DNA of 64,000 bases from Micropterix aruncella (GCA_944548615.1 OX155972.1:13202614-13266613), one strand, 5' to 3'; shown: positions 1 through 53,851, counted from the first letter of the stretch. Made by a program: numbers and translations. Notes: a model not told the origin generated them from the sequence alone.

Positions 1-985
1 ACGGAAAATACGGAAGGTTCGAGACACTGGACATGAATTGCATTGCAAAAATATATTTTCTCATCAAACATTGTCCACAGCACGTAGTTTGTTCTCAAGC
101 CATCAAGCTTAGTTTCCAGACGGTCATAATTGCTTGCCAAGAACAAAAAAATCATGCTTGATCGTCTAGAGAGCCCCTAAATCTGACAAACCGTAGATAG
201 TCTAATAATTCCAGTTTGACATTTTAACTTAAAAACTAACTGACATTTGGTTTATATATAGTAATGGAAATTTACTAAATTTGTAGCTACTAGTTCTAAT
301 TTTTATTTTGTTAATACCTATGTCTAAAACGTAATACTTTACGGATTTGTTTTTCTTCAACTGCGAAGTGAACATATATTTAATTATAAAAAAATAAATA
401 TTGTACGCCTGATTGGTAAACTGTATAGCACATATTATAATAGTACCTGTCCATTTTGTACGACCTACTTACAGGTCACAATAAAGAATTATTATTATTA
501 TTAAGATTTTTATAGTATTTTAGTAGTATTTTCGTACTATGTAGTATTTTTCGTGGTATTAAAATCGTATTTTTCCAATATGATGTAGTATTTTCTTAAA
601 TGCAAAAATGGCATCCAGTGCTAAGGTATAATTGTTTTAAGCCCCATAGTTGCTACACTCTGGGTAAACCTATCATCCTATCAAACCTATCACAAAAATG
701 CCCGTTCTCCTTTACTAAGACGTAAAGTAACGACGAGTATAATATTATCATATCATGTTGCCATGTTATCGCCGTACTTCCGTTTGGCGGTCGGTGATAA
801 AAGGTACAAATTGAATGACAAAACATGCCTCATTTGCCTATCGACACGCCTCCAACGGCTTTTGCAATAACAAGCCAATAGAAAAGGAAGCGTGACCACG
901 GCATTACAGTCCCACCGTTTTATTTTTGGGACTTTGTGACTGTTTTTCGTATTTCCATTATTTTATTTATTTATATAATTTATTA
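1..985. other. AT-rich stretch without a recognisable gene
   Basis: No ORF with recognisable domains on either strand. Around 400-505 the sequence ends in an AATAAAG followed by a short ATT-repeat tail, as in the 3' end of a non-LTR retrotransposon. The stretch 510-600 is rich in the word GTAGTATTTT and recurs in diverged form at about 19465-19550, so it is a dispersed repeat. Nothing else is supported. Confidence 0.5.
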
Positions 986-989
986 ATAA

Positions 990-1640
990 CTCTTCGGTTA
1001 CGTAACGACCAAATTTGGTTGCACATCAGAACACCTTTGACTACGTAACGACCAATATTGGCGGCTTGCTTCCGGAGCGCACAGTAATATTATTTTTTAA
1101 TTCGAACGCATCCCAAAATCCATACCAAATATCTCATTATTACCATAGATACATAGACGGCCGTTAGAATAATTTCGCGCATCATTTCGCGGATATTTCT
1201 AGTAAAATTCCATTGTCAAATATCATATTTTTTTTCCGAGAAATCATAAAAAACTTTATTTGTTTTTATGACCTAATATCTAAATATTTTTGTACGTAAA
1301 TAAGCAAAATAAAATATTACCTTTGATAGAGAATCTAATAAAGATCACTATAGTATTTACAATTTCTAAATAGGGTTCCGTATCTTTCCGGAGGACAAGT
1401 ACAAGTTAGAAATGCCGAGTTTTTTTCACTTTTTCGAATTTCTCATATTTATTCATAATTATGTAATTGTTTTACAAAATGTGATTGATATTCTACATAT
1501 ATACGAAATTTCAATTCAATCATTACACATTTATTCTTTTTATGATTGCTGTCGTAGTTCCATAGTTATAGTACTTTTTGTCGAGCAAATTCCAATAAAT
1601 TGCCGCGGTCTGCCATGAAATTACGCCGCTACTCGAAGGG
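990..1640 (+). mobile_element. TTAA-flanked MITE, family A, copy 1
   Basis: About 650 bp, collinear with copies at 20818, 32119 and 39905. The left end reads CTCTTCGG and the right end CGAAGGG; the flanks (ATAA and TTTT) are decayed from TTAA. Near the left end lie ACCAAATTTGGT and, 43 nt further in, CCAATATTGG, both perfect palindromes. There is no coding capacity, so this is a non-autonomous element. TTAA targets and CCC tips are known for piggyBac-type transposons; the assignment is inferred. Confidence 0.75.
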
Positions 1641-1983
1641 TTTTACGTATTTACAGCGCATATTTTGTCTTACTAATTCATATTCATTTATATTTCTTAC
1701 ATTTATTCACATGAAAAAAATGAACACGGCGGATTTGAGCATTAATCTTTCGGATGCCAATCATTCCACGATAAAATTTCGAAGCCCTCGAAAATTTGTT
1801 TGTAGAAGGTGTGTGCAAGCATACTAATATATACCGGTGGCGTATTTAATAGCAGGCTTCAATGATAGACTTTTACCGCAGTGGAGGGAGAAATAGAGCC
1901 GATAATTGCATAAACGCCGATAGCAATTAGAGCCGATAATTGCACACGAAAAACGCCAATCGGTGGGCGTGGCCACCCAGGGG
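1641..1983. mobile_element. Orphan TTAA-type element end
   Basis: The right edge at 1983 is followed by TTAA (1984-1987). Read inward from that edge it starts CCCCTGGGTGGCC, and at base 21 has CCGATTGG, a near-palindrome, matching the layout of families A-D. The motif GCCGATAATTGCA occurs twice just inside. No matching left end is seen, so it is either truncated or its left part was lost against the family A copy next to it. Confidence 0.4.
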
Positions 1984-2262
1984 TTAATTAGCACATTGAG
2001 AAAAATATTGCATTGATTCTTACATTACTATTTTGTTAAATACGGTTTTATACAGAATAACAATTTTCTAATCGTAATTTTGTTAAATTACAGGGAAATT
2101 TGAAACTCCATTACTCGATATTACACAACTGCTTAACAAAAAAGAAGTGTAATGTGTTCAGTGTTCATCTATGTATGTTTCCGATTCTTTATTTCACCAT
2201 AACTTTTAAACGTTTCAACCGATTTAGAAGTGTGTGGTATTGTTAGAATCGTTATATCATCC

Positions 2263-2333
2263 CGATTCTAACAATAACACGCAATTCTAACAATAACACA
2301 CAATTCTAACAATAACACACAATTCTAAATCAC
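2263..2333. repeat. 19-bp tandem repeat
   Basis: About three and a half tandem copies of a unit reading roughly ATTCTAACAATAACACACA, with very little divergence. Simple minisatellite in noncoding DNA upstream of gene 1. Confidence 0.8.
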
Positions 2334-2649
2334 TTTTGTGTCAGTGGTACATTATCGGGTGCATTAGCTATTCAAATATCAAGTAATCTAAATGTCCAAA
2401 TGTCAATAAACTAACATAAATATCGTGTCCAATATCAAATTAAAGGTCTCATTAAGTACATTCCGGAAATCTACATGTATCGATATAGATATATACATAA
2501 ACCACAAATATTTCATATAAACCCGTTATTAAAATTAAAATAAATACAATAGTTCAATTTCTGTAACGGCAGTCGTGTTTTCTTTTAGCCAGTTGTCTCT
2601 GGGCGGCAGTTCCACTGTAAAAAGTTTTCAAAGTTTAGGAGTGGAAGCA

Positions 2650-2882
2650 TGGTGTCTGATACCATGTTGAGAGTTGGAGTTTAATCTTGGCTACTTTATG
2701 ACAATCTGGAAATATTCCCTCTGAAAAGCTTAAATTGTAAAGATATGTTAGACAAGGTGCCAGTACACGTTTATGGATTTTATTTACGCTAACAGGTATA
2801 TCATCGAGACCAGTTGTTTTTTTGTTCTTTGAAGAGTCGATGCATTTTTCTATTTCTTGATTGATAGTTTGATCCTTATTAA
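2650..2882 (-). pseudogene. LINE reverse transcriptase fragment
   Basis: On the minus strand an open stretch starting just inside 2882 reads into the first blocks of a non-LTR reverse transcriptase: an N-terminal KTTGLDDIP block followed by a hydrophobic LTYLYNLSF and GIFPDCHKVAKI. These are the usual RT-0/RT-1 signatures. The rest of the ORF is missing, and the fragment is cut at its 5' side by a TTAA-family MITE starting at 2883. It is a dead copy. Confidence 0.7.
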
Positions 2883-3144
2883 CCCTTCAGGCATCGGCCC
2901 CTCAGTTAATTGACAAGTTGCTGCCCCAAAATTTTTTAATAAAAATTAGTAAAAAAATTGAATTACGACACTGTCTCACCAAAAAATTAATTACTGCCAA
3001 ACCACTGTACCCATAATTAAAATGAAATATATTAACATAATAAAACATAATAAAATCAAACAAATTAAATTAAAATAAAATTAAAACGGGGCCGTCACGT
3101 TGAATCGTGTTGTGGCCGATATCGGCCAATCGGGGTTTGAGGGG
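2883..3144 (+). mobile_element. TTAA-flanked MITE, family C, copy 1
   Basis: 262 bp between TTAA (2879-2882) and TTAA (3145-3148). The left tip is CCCTTCAGGC and the right tip, read inward, is CCCCTCAAAC. The palindrome GGCCGATATCGGCC lies near the right end, with its CCGATATCGG core starting at base 20. It is inserted in a LINE reverse transcriptase fragment. Other copies are at 23705 (inverted) and 55614. No ORF. Confidence 0.85.
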
Positions 3145-3148
3145 TTAA

Positions 3149-3410
3149 ATGTAATCTATGTAGAACTCTTTGGATGCTTTCTATTTTTCTAGTTTTCATA
3201 TATTTTCGTTATTGAATTGCTGATTCTCTATGTTTTTCATTATTTCTGTTTATATTATTTTTCTATTTTTTTTATTTCTATGTTTTTTTTTCCATATTAG
3301 TTTTTTATAGACTTTTTTATAATTTGAAATGTAATTTTATTTGTAGAAATACCATTTTTTTTATATGATATTTCTATACCCAGATCGGGTTTTTGAAAAT
3401 AAATTTTTCT
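3149..3410. repeat. Dispersed AT-rich repeat, copy 1
   Basis: This stretch recurs inverted at about 37060-37390: both contain the words GTAGAACTCTTTGGATGC and CTATACCCA near opposite ends, and a long T/A-rich middle. The partner is probably the 3' untranslated part of a LINE family. No coding potential. Confidence 0.55.
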
Positions 3411-3983
3411 TATTTATTTACTGACTGAGTCAAGAACTGATCTTAGTGCTTGTGAGATCCAGTTTACCTTTTCCCGGGCAGACAGCCTGTACATGGGTAG
3501 GGGCGGTAAGTTCAGCTACATGTACCTATATGGATAAATACACAAACTACATAAAAACATTAAAAATAATTATAAATACCTTTTTCTGTAATGGCAGTCG
3601 TGTTCTTTTTTTAAAAATATATTTACTTGTTGATGGATGGACCACTGATATATAAATCATATTATGTTCAGAAATGATTACACATAATAATAGGTATTAT
3701 TATCCTTCAATTTAATAGCTCTAAATTAGGTAGGCGAGTACTTAATATATCTATTAATTAGTACCGTCATACCCAATGTAGATAAAATTCACGGACAAAG
3801 TTACTGAATAGCCTCTGCCGAATAACTGTTATTGTTTTTAATTTTAACCTCGAAGAAAACCTTCATAATGATACAATTTTCACATAACATTTATTGGGCT
3901 ATGACTTATGACCAGCGCTGGGCATCTAGGCCATTGTTGAGTAGATTAAACGGAAAGGAAAATGGGCATCGCAAACAGAGAAA

Positions 3984-4860
3984 GCTCCCCAAAGTAAAAC
4001 GAAGGGATGACAACAGCGTAAGCGCAAAATTTCACCTGCCACCTATACACTGGGTATCTATCTCTTGCTTATTTACCGTGTCTCTTTCATCTGTAACGGC
4101 CCACCTACCGTCACATGCAATCGACAAATGCATTGATTTCCAGTGAAATACTCTGACACAAATTCAGCTATTTTGCTACCTCGTGTAGCGATGAATCAGC
4201 ACGATGAAACAATACTTTTACTCGGAATATTTTGGATTGCATCATATATCGACCTATATAAACCGGCGAAAACGCAACCAAAGTATCATTCCTCGAGTGA
4301 TCACCTCCCCCAAGGTTGCTACGGCATACTCGGTACCCCTCTCACGAGGTCGCTCAACGAGTCCGGCTCCTTGGTTTCCTTTTCCGCCCTTTTCTGATCG
4401 AGAAGCATCAGTCTGCATCCCCACAAACTCGAGCAGTGCCCAGTACGAGATACTAGGAGCACAAGTAAAATCCTTATCCTCACATCCTCGTAAATTCATT
4501 CTTTCAACGAGTCACTTCATCCGCGTCAATATTACCTATTCGGGAAGCGTTACAACTGGCAATATCGAACTCTCAATCAATTCAATAAATACCTTCTGAT
4601 TCACTCAAAATCGCCTTTTAATACGGAGATAGCCCGCAAGTTGACACCACCACCTCACACCGCACAACCTGGAGTCTAGTGAGGGGTTGTCCCTCACACA
4701 TCCATAAACTTGTTTAGACAACCCCAACGTAAAACAGAAGAATGCCGACAGACCAGGTGCAAAATCTTACCTGACACCCGCACCATCATCACCATCGACA
4801 TCATCTATCTCGATCTTACTTATTTGCTGTTTCTCTTTCATTCATAAACTTACTTACCGC
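3984..4860. repeat. Possible solo LTR or direct-repeat-flanked element
   Basis: A segment near 3984-4090 recurs in diverged direct orientation near 4727-4850; both contain GCAAAAT...ACCTG and CTTATTT...TCTCTTTCAT. Between them lie a TATA-like CCTATATAAACC near 4254 and an AATAAATACC near 4585, a spacing seen in LTRs. Edges were not resolved and no internal retroviral-type ORF is present. The ORFs here (for example 4204-4599) match nothing I know. Confidence 0.25.
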
Positions 4861-5160
4861 TTTAGCTTTCGGGATAAGATAAAAGTACCTACTTGGTACT
4901 ATGCAGTTATTTTAAATATGAATAGTTCATATTGATATCGGGTTATAATTAGAGTCAGAAAACGATACTGAAGGCTATCAAAATGGTTTTATAGACTCTG
5001 TAGCGCTGATACCAAATAATGAAGAAATCTGAAAGAATTTCGCCGAAAACCTTTACGAAAATTCTACCAACATGCTCAACAAAAAATACTTAATAGATAA
5101 CTTACTATACGTCACTTCGATATAATACAAAATCGAATACTATAACGGTTGTTTGACATT

Positions 5161-5280
5161 AGAAATAAGATAGAAACGAATTTACCCCAGCCTACCCTGG
5201 ACAACGGCGGCTGCAACGTCACCGAAACGTCGGGTGCTACAAATTTCACACGGTAAATTCGTTTCTATCCTATTTATAAC
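5161..5280. repeat. Short copy of the CGACGTTTCGG foldback repeat
   Basis: Short inverted ends (GATAGAAACGAATTTA and TAAATTCGTTTCTATC) enclose the block CTGGACAACGGCGGCTGCAA and CACCGAAACGTCGGG. The same block occurs as ~110-bp inverted arms at 36253-36800, and in pieces near 15760-15830 and 24040-24210. Confidence 0.6.
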
Positions 5281-5477
5281 TTCGATATAAGGTTCGATAT
5301 AAGGTGTCAAATTAAAAATCACATCTAAAATGACAGACAAATCAAACCAACTGTTGATTTTTGCATATTTGACATCATGTTGGACATTATTCGCGACGTA
5401 TCCGAAATATATTAATACATATTTCTTCTCTTTCCTTTTCAGATTACATAAAAGACTGATCACAGAACATTGTGAAT

Positions 5478-46443
<40,966 letters not shown>

Positions 46444-47764
46444 TTAGTTATAGCAACGTATTACCTATTGTTTAAAAAATGTTGAATGAAGAGTGAGACA
46501 AAATGTGTTATATATGTAATAGGCTCCCTTTTATTAAAAGAATTGCATAGGTTACACTAATGACAGAAAAAAAATAGTTAGGCTTCCATCGATGGAGAAA
46601 CTGATAAGGTTTATCTCATAACAGTGTTTCACTGAGCTTATTTCTATTTTCTATGGTTAAAGACCTACATAGTCAAACAACAATAACTGGTCACAGATTC
46701 GAGGTCGCTTGTGCGGCCTCTGCCTGAATAATGAAAGATGGTGGTTTTGAAACCCCAAAGACATTGTTCAAGCATTCAAAATAATTTTAACTCCGGATTG
46801 AAGTCACCGTTTTAACAGATGGTTTTTAAGAATGCAAAATACATGGATTTTAATGGAGGGGATATAACATAGAGGAGTAATTTAATCACAATTTAAAAAA
46901 GATAATTTTTCAGTTATTTTCTGTTTGTTGTTTTTCGTATTTCAGATCATTTCAGTGTGTCCTATGTAAACATTTGTTTTTTCTTTTTTTGAAATAGCAT
47001 TGGAAAATGTCCTCTGTTCACATTTTGTTTATCTCTTGATTCAATTCAATATTTTAAAGTAACAGATTTTTTGAAATTTTATTACATTATGACGAAATAT
47101 CGAGAATTAAAAAAGTATTTGACATTAGTGGCACAATGTTTTCGATACTGAAATACGAGGCGTGTTCTAAAAAGTAAAAGTACTATTTTTTTTTAATCCT
47201 GAAAGGTAATGGGGGGTGTTTCCCATTGGCAAACGAACGAAAAGCAAGCGTCTTGCGGTATTTTCAATTCGTGATTATGCATAAAACGGTCCGCAGTCTT
47301 TCTTACGTCTTATATGTGGACGAGTCTACGCATAATCAAGAATTTAAAATAAAACAATCAAGCAAGTAAAAGAAAAAGAGAATATAGATAAAAATAGTTT
47401 TGAAAAATTTAAGAATTTCCATTTTGCCAGTCCATTTTGTGGTTAGGCAACCAGCATAAAATTAAATCGATGTTCCTAAAAGTTACCTCTATATTTGGAA
47501 AGGACTACTTAGACCATCGATACTACGAGTTTTGTATAAAAAACTTGAACAGGCAGTCTGCAGCTAATATCGCAAATTTGGAAAGTCAACGACTGCAAAA
47601 AAAATCATATTGATATTTACACTAATAGTGTATAAAGAACTTTATTTTTTAGAAACCCGCCATCAACGACAATATGTATCAAAAGTGTTTGCCTTAACTT
47701 CAGAAAAATTTTTAACTTCAGAAAGAAAAAACTCAAAAGATTTCTAGATAATTAACGTACAAAT
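46444..47764. other. Downstream region of gene 1
   Basis: Presumed 3' UTR and intergenic DNA, AT-rich. 47160-47340 begins like a mariner end (GTGTTCTAAAAAGTAAAAGT) with no transposase following. No gene recognised. Confidence 0.4.
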
Positions 47765-48385
47765 AGAGTTGTCAACTACAACGGGCGAATTCGTCACATC
47801 AGGAAGTTTTAACGATTAGTCGTTCTATCCCTCGTGAGGTGAACGCAGAAGACTTAGACAAAAACAGTCCAACGTCAAGCTCCGCCACATGCCCGTAAGA
47901 GGCCAACGCCTTAACCACGAGATAAATAGGTGTGTTACCCAGCGGGCTTAAACTCACGCCCTTACTTCCAATTGCGATCAGATTACTCCGGTCTCTCGAT
48001 TGGTTATGACTTCGAGGTCGCTTGCGCGGTCCTCTCCCTTCCGAAGCGGTGAAACGGTGTGTACCGAATCTATCGCGGACATCTTTGCCTGGCTGTTCAC
48101 CCAGGATCGGGTAGCCGATGGTCGTTTCAAGAGCAGCCTCCGTAAGGTCCGCAACCGCCCCCGCTCTATAGGAAACAGTACTGCTTCCAGACTCCCTCGA
48201 CTGTTAGTCAGAGTGCACAATCGATTGGCTTATGCCGCACGGTGCGCAGACCGTCGAGGAGCGCCAGAAGGTTGATTCCTAAGGCCAGAGTCTTGCCCGG
48301 GCTCGCACTTCATGCGTGGAGGCCGCCGGATGGATGTTGACCTGTGAGTGTGACCAACCCTGAACAGAATGGGTCTCCGTGGCCA
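47765..48385 (+). repeat. Family G repeat, full copy
   Basis: From AGAGTTGTCAACTACAACGG to TGGGTCTCCGTGGCCAAC; collinear with 19736 and 59270 but with its own small deletions (for example in the CACGGCATCC region). Confidence 0.82.
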
Positions 48386-48689
48386 ACAACAACAGCTTAT
48401 ATTGCTTACAAGGAGTCTCGGGGCACCTCTAGAAACATCATCCAAAGTTGCCGTGGCCGATTTCGCTTTACACATTCTACCGGCTGGGACAGCCTAGCAT
48501 CACATTTGGCATTTGCCAATACCGCAAACTGTGATGTTTGCAAGTACTGGTGATCACAATGTCTCCATTGATGCGAAAATATTGCTGTGTTTATAGATGT
48601 TTAAATTCTTCAAATCTTGCGCTGTCGTTTTTAAAAGTTACCCACTGACTCGGAAAGGTAATACATAACTGCATGTTGCCAGAGTAGAA

Positions 48690-48900
48690 GGGTTGCCAAA
48701 ACGTACTATAACATTGGGCAAACTAATACCCATTATTATCAATGGTTCTACACACAGAATTGCTCTTGAATAGATTGTCGTGCTGTCTCGAACTTTATGT
48801 ATTGCCATCACTGAAATAAATTTTAAAAGTGACAATCCGAGTGTTCCATGCGATTCGCCACACATTCTGCGACTGTCCTGAGTTAAGCTACTGTTTAATT
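48690..48900 (-). repeat. Family F half copy
   Basis: GGTTGCCAAAACGTACTATA and ACTAATACCC...ATCAATGGTTC match the right arm of the element at 5674-7037. No left arm nearby. Confidence 0.5.
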
Positions 48901-50450
48901 TTATTCGATCTTTCTCACTGTTTCAAGAGTGATGATTTCGGATAGACAACGGCACTACACATAGAAATGTCTAGTCTTCGGTACTATATATTACGATTAT
49001 TAAGATAGGTAGTACTTCTTGGCAGTAGGATACTTAATAGTATTGTATAAAATACATTGTGAATTACAGTGAAATTTATATTTCACAGATTTTCTTAATT
49101 ATATTACAATGAAAGATTGAAGCAAAATCATTAAACGAACAATGGTGCATTTGACATATTGGATTTAATTATTATACTATTTTATTGTTTTGATTTTCCC
49201 CTAGTAGAATTATGCCCATGTTTTGCTAGTATATTATCAACGTTTTAACCTTTTCGAATCTCAAATTGAATTTACGTTGAAAATGCATTTATAAACATTT
49301 GTTATACCTAACACAAACGTACCGACTATTCTTTTTTTTTTGTACAAAGGATTATATCTATTGTGTCATGTCGATAATTATTATTAAATCCTAACTTTAT
49401 TTATATCGATTTTTGTTTTATTTCATGTACGAAAATTACGAAAATTAGTTGATAGGATAATTCAGTAACTAAATCTAAGAAGCGGACATGTATTTTGTAG
49501 GGGAGTTTTCCGGTGGGTTGAGCTGGAAAATGCTTTTCAAAATACAGATGTGCTGCACTTTTTTTAGGACTGTGGGACGGTGTCGACTACAACGGGCGAA
49601 CCCGTCACCCCAGGCTAGTATAACGATATGTGATCGTTCTTTCAGCCGTAGGATGAGTATACTGTCTAGCTATGTTCTTTCAGCCGTAGGATGAGTAACT
49701 GCATATCTCGCTTGCTCATACATGTGACGCGCCTATCCTACTCGCTCCCACTGATACCAATTGAAGCGCATTTTTTCACATATCTTACTTCTCTAGTCAT
49801 GTGCACTGATCTCCTCAATCGGCTAATGTTGCAATTTGAGTTGAGTGTTGATTTCCTTTCATGTTATTTGTGACGCTGGCGTTTTTTATTGCTATTATTA
49901 TAAGTTTAAAATACTATGCTGTACACACAATCTGTTTTCGAAGTAATACGACATTTACGAATCGCCTAAAGGTTTATAACGACCTGCCTTAATGGAGTCC
50001 ACTAACGTGGACCCCTATTGACATCTCGTGCAGCCCGATTTTTTTCTCGCTGACATGGACCACCTGCAATTCGAAATCGACCCCTGGGGGTCCATATAGA
50101 CCACTTTGGGAATCACTGCTCTATAGGAAACAATACTCAGGCAACGCTGCCTGAGTATTGTTGACTGCCCAGTCAGCCTTGCAAAATCTGTACTATCTTG
50201 TACTGCGTCACCTGTGTTTCAGTATACGCTTAGCCTAGAGTCGTCGCCAGAGGTAAAGCAGTTGCAACTGTGCTTGGTATATCATATATGGTCATGGCTC
50301 TTCCTGGGTTGCTTCGCATCCAGCCATCACACGCTGTATTCACTGCTTTTTTAAAAGGTCCGTTACACGGAGCGATCTAGTGGCTGTAGCTTATGGCTTG
50401 AAACACGAAAAACGAAGCTTTTGCAAAAAGTGGAAAATAGCGGAATGTAA
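48901..50450. other. Intergenic, mostly unassigned
   Basis: AT-rich without ORFs of note. 49580-49650 holds a scrap of family G (ACTACAACGGGCGAACCCG) followed by a tandem duplication of TTCTTTCAGCCGTAGGATGAGTA. Nothing else recognised. Confidence 0.4.
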
Positions 50451-50454
50451 ACAA

Positions 50455-51043
50455 TGTACAATACAATACAATACAATACAATTAACTACTCCAGTAGATA
50501 GGCATTCTTACACTTGGATGCGTCGCAAAATTAAATGGTTAAAATTGAATTATTAAAAACATAACCATCATGATAGTTGTCATGGCTGTAATATTATATT
50601 CAATATTACCTACTTACAAATAATCAAAATATACTAATGTCATTAAATAGTAAGAGAGAATAATATATTAAAATAGAAATACAAATTCTATGTAGAATAA
50701 TCAACGTAAAATAATTTTATTGTCAATCCAGCAATATGCCTTCGTATTTTTTAAACATAAATAGATGTATACTAAATTATATGAGACTTAGAATGTCAGC
50801 TATCATAATTCCGTTATATTTAAAATTTTACAAATTTTGCTGATTATCAACATGGAAAATAAACTCGGAATTTTCAAACTCCCTTATACCATAAATTGGG
50901 TTCCTTACCAAATTATTTATAATTATCTTTTTAAATTGGTCCTCTCCAAGGCTTTTCATTTTCTCTGGAATCTTATTATAGAAGGACAAATTTTGGTGTA
51001 TAAAACTGTATCGCACTGTATGCACTGTAAACTGTATGTACAA
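50455..51043 (-). pseudogene. LINE 3' end with ORF tail and ACAAT-repeat tail
   Basis: Minus strand: 51043-50828 encodes SFIHQNLSFYNKIPEKMKSL, then FKKIIINNLVRNPIY, a LINE C-terminal tail. A ~370-bp 3' UTR follows, then the (ATTGT)n end at 50455-50480. Its 3' UTR copy is at 24573. Confidence 0.75.
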
Positions 51044-51539
51044 AGGCGTTGGGGGGAAACGAGATTTTCGTTACAACACATACATCAATATGAGTGCCAA
51101 TATATCTAGAGAAAGCCCCGCAATAAATCTCATCTGCCCAGACGATTGCCACATTCAATTTTATAATTTTTTTAAATTCAATTGGGTGAAGCCACGTCTG
51201 AGTCACCTGTTCTTGTGACCTGTACTTGAATATACAATAAAAAAATACTGCCTTAAAACAACAAAGACATTATTTCGAACTGCTTGAATATTTTTATATA
51301 GATAGTCGTGTTAGCCTTGAATTTTAAAACACGAGTTTTACACAAACTATTCTTACTAGTATTGAATTAGTCAGTTAAAATATGCATGTTGGCGAGGCAA
51401 AAGTTATTAGTTTGTTCTCTGTAAGTACCTAGATATCAATAAGTATTAAATATTCGTAATGTTTACATAAACCTACGGAACACTGCAGTCCAAGATTATA
51501 AATAAGTTGTAGAAACAATAGGTTGTAGATGGTGAATTC

Positions 51540-52385
51540 AAACAATCTGATGGATAATGAACATCCAGGATAGCCTTATCTCTACAGTGCAGTGGACTAA
51601 GGAATGGCTGCTTTCTCTCAATGCAGATAAATGCACTGTCCTACATATCGGATCTCGAAATCCACGGCGAGCATATACGATTGAAGGGAAAACAGTACAG
51701 CCAGTTATGGCCCAGAAAGACCTCGGCATCACTATCTCCTGGGACCTCAAATGGGAAACTCACATAATCGAAATAGTTAAGAGACCAAACTCACTTCTAC
51801 ATTTAATAAGAAAAGCTTTTTCCACATCACCAGTGAACTTTTCCTCAAGCTCTATAAAACCTACATTCGCCCGCTCCTCGAATACTCCTACCAGGTATGG
51901 AATCCTTACTTTCGGAAGGATATAGAGCACCTGGAAAGAGTTCAGAGAAGAGCAACAAAGTTGGTGCTATCGCCGAGGAACAAACCATACGAAGTACAAC
52001 TGAAAGAACTTCGCCTGACAACAAGGAACGTAGACAGCGAGGAGACTCAATAGAAAGCCACAAAATGCTTCACGGTTATTACAGTGTGCCCAACCTCGAG
52101 AGCATGTATACCCTGAACACCAATAAGCAACTGTGTGGACACTCGTTGAAGCTAAATAAGACAATTGCAGCATCGAACCCCAGGAAATATTTTTTGACAA
52201 ATCGTGTAGTGGATGCTTGGAATGCGTTGCCAGAGGATGTGATCAGTGCTATCTCTGTCAATAGCTTTAAAAACAAACTGGACATTTTTCTTATTGCAAA
52301 ACAGTCACAAGTTTAAAAACAAGTGCATGTGATATACACGCATCAGCCTTAAGCTGCTAGTGTATAATATAATAATAATAATAAT
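51540..52385 (+). pseudogene. CR1-like LINE ORF2 C-terminal part, frameshifted
   Basis: Two overlapping frames. 51557-51925 has VQWTKEWLLSLNADKCTVLH and QKDLGITISWDLKWETH. 51897-52316 has RRQRGDSIESHKMLHGYYSV, LCGHSLKLNK and FLTNRVVDAWNALPEDVISA. This is the end of a CR1/Jockey-group ORF2 (late reverse transcriptase and thumb). A frameshift near 51900 breaks it. AAT-repeat tail at 52367-52388. Confidence 0.88.
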
Positions 52386-52439
52386 AATAGACCGCTTCAT
52401 CTGCTTCTACAACCGTGTCGACGGACTTGTATGAGACTG

Positions 52440-53335
52440 CCTCACCTTGAATGTTACTTCTTCTTCTTCTTTTTTTGATTTGATGGCTCCACCCAAAGAG
52501 GGTGATTTCTGCCAAGTGTGCCGTTGAAATAGGAGGAAACTTATTTATGTTAGTGGACGTCACTGAAACAAGTAAAATATCACTCCATCGGGAACACAAA
52601 AACGAATAATAATTTAAGATATAGTGAACAAAAGGGTAAAATACATATATACGTTTAACACAAAAACTCTATGAAGGAACATTCAATATAAAGGGACATA
52701 CTGTTGAGTTTAATAAATTTACAGATGTTTTTGTAGACGTTGGGGGAGTTGAGAGATAATAAAAAGTCTATACTAATAGGAGCTGAATTTTGAGAGTTAA
52801 GAGGTCCGAAATGAAGTTAGGATAGTTATTAACAATGGGACAATTAAAGATGGTCCAGAGTGCAAAACGCATGACCGCAGTCGCACTGAGGAGAAGGGAG
52901 GACATGTATTCGGTTGACGCGAGCGGCAGTTCAGCAATGACCGATGCGCATCCTGCAGAGGGTGGAGATTTCCTTACGGGTGAAAGGTAGGTGGTGGAGC
53001 CAGGGTTTGGTCCTTATTTCTGTTTGGATTTGAGAGTATCTCTTACCTTTGGCCAATGAGGACTCTTGCCACCTCCGGGCCCATTTGTTAGTGAGCTTTT
53101 TATCTATAGCAGGGAAGAGGTCCGATAGTGGTAGGCGGCACTCACACCGGAAGTTCTGGCAGCATTCGCAAGCTCATCCACACTCTCGTTACCTCTTATC
53201 CCCATGTGACCATGTATCAAGCAGAGAATCACACCTTGAATGTTAGACTGAATGATATTATTAAGTTCATAATGTTTTTGTTCTTAGCGGCAAGAATAGC
53301 TTGTTCACTCAGCCAAACGTGATTCTTATAATTGG
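52440..53335 (-). pseudogene. LINE RNase H domain fragment
   Basis: The minus strand reads VHGHMGIRGNESVDELANAA near 53225-53160, the H-x-GI-x-GNE-x-VDELA end of an RNase H domain as in I/R1/Jockey-group elements. A C-terminal segment with SAGCASVIAELPLAS follows. Stops and shifts are frequent. Confidence 0.75.
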
Positions 53336-53584
53336 TTTGAATATTGGCAAATACTCTCTCACCCAATACTTCTTTTGATCTTGGTGGTACTCATGCATAT
53401 GATATGGACTGCCTGTATATGAAGAGGGTAAAACAAAACAGTTTGTTTTTAAACGTTATTTGTATTACCGTCATTTAAAACTGCATCTCGAAAATTAATG
53501 TATTCTTGATAGCCAAGCTTTGTCTGATTCACACGGATGAAAATCAAACGTTCTGGTTTAATTTTTGCATATATTTGTTTGTTT

Positions 53585-53848
53585 ATACTCTTTATTGTGA
53601 AGTGTCACAATGGGCATGTTTATTTTCATATGACAATCTCTTACAACCAACCCTACTATGACATGTTATATGTATGTGTGCGTGTAAGATAACTGTAAGT
53701 GTGTGTCTTGCTATTGAATTCGATCGACAGAATTGAAAATGCAATTCCGTTAATTTGATCCCAACGGAAAATGGTGACCCAGCCGAGAATCGAACCCTGG
53801 ACCTTACAATGTAAGATCAGGCGACCTAACCACTATGCCACCGGGCCG
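53585..53848 (-). mobile_element. tRNA-derived SINE, full head
   Basis: Minus strand from 53848: GGCCCGGTGGCATAGTGGTT (box A) and GGTCCAGGGTTCGATTCTCG (box B), then GGCTGGGTCACCATT and the body shared with 43395-43690, ending near AATAAAGAGTATAAAC. The head resembles a tRNA but is continuous with the SINE body, so it is not a tRNA gene. It cuts the ORF at 54346-53852. Confidence 0.82.
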
Positions 53849-53851
53849 TGT

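Noticed and set aside
4204..4599. 131-codon ORF as a possible host gene
   Set aside because: No domain, overlapping ORFs in other frames, and it lies in a stretch with LTR-like signals and direct repeats.
53765..53850. tRNA gene on the minus strand
   Set aside because: Good box A and box B but continuous with a SINE body, and a second copy exists; best explained as a SINE head.
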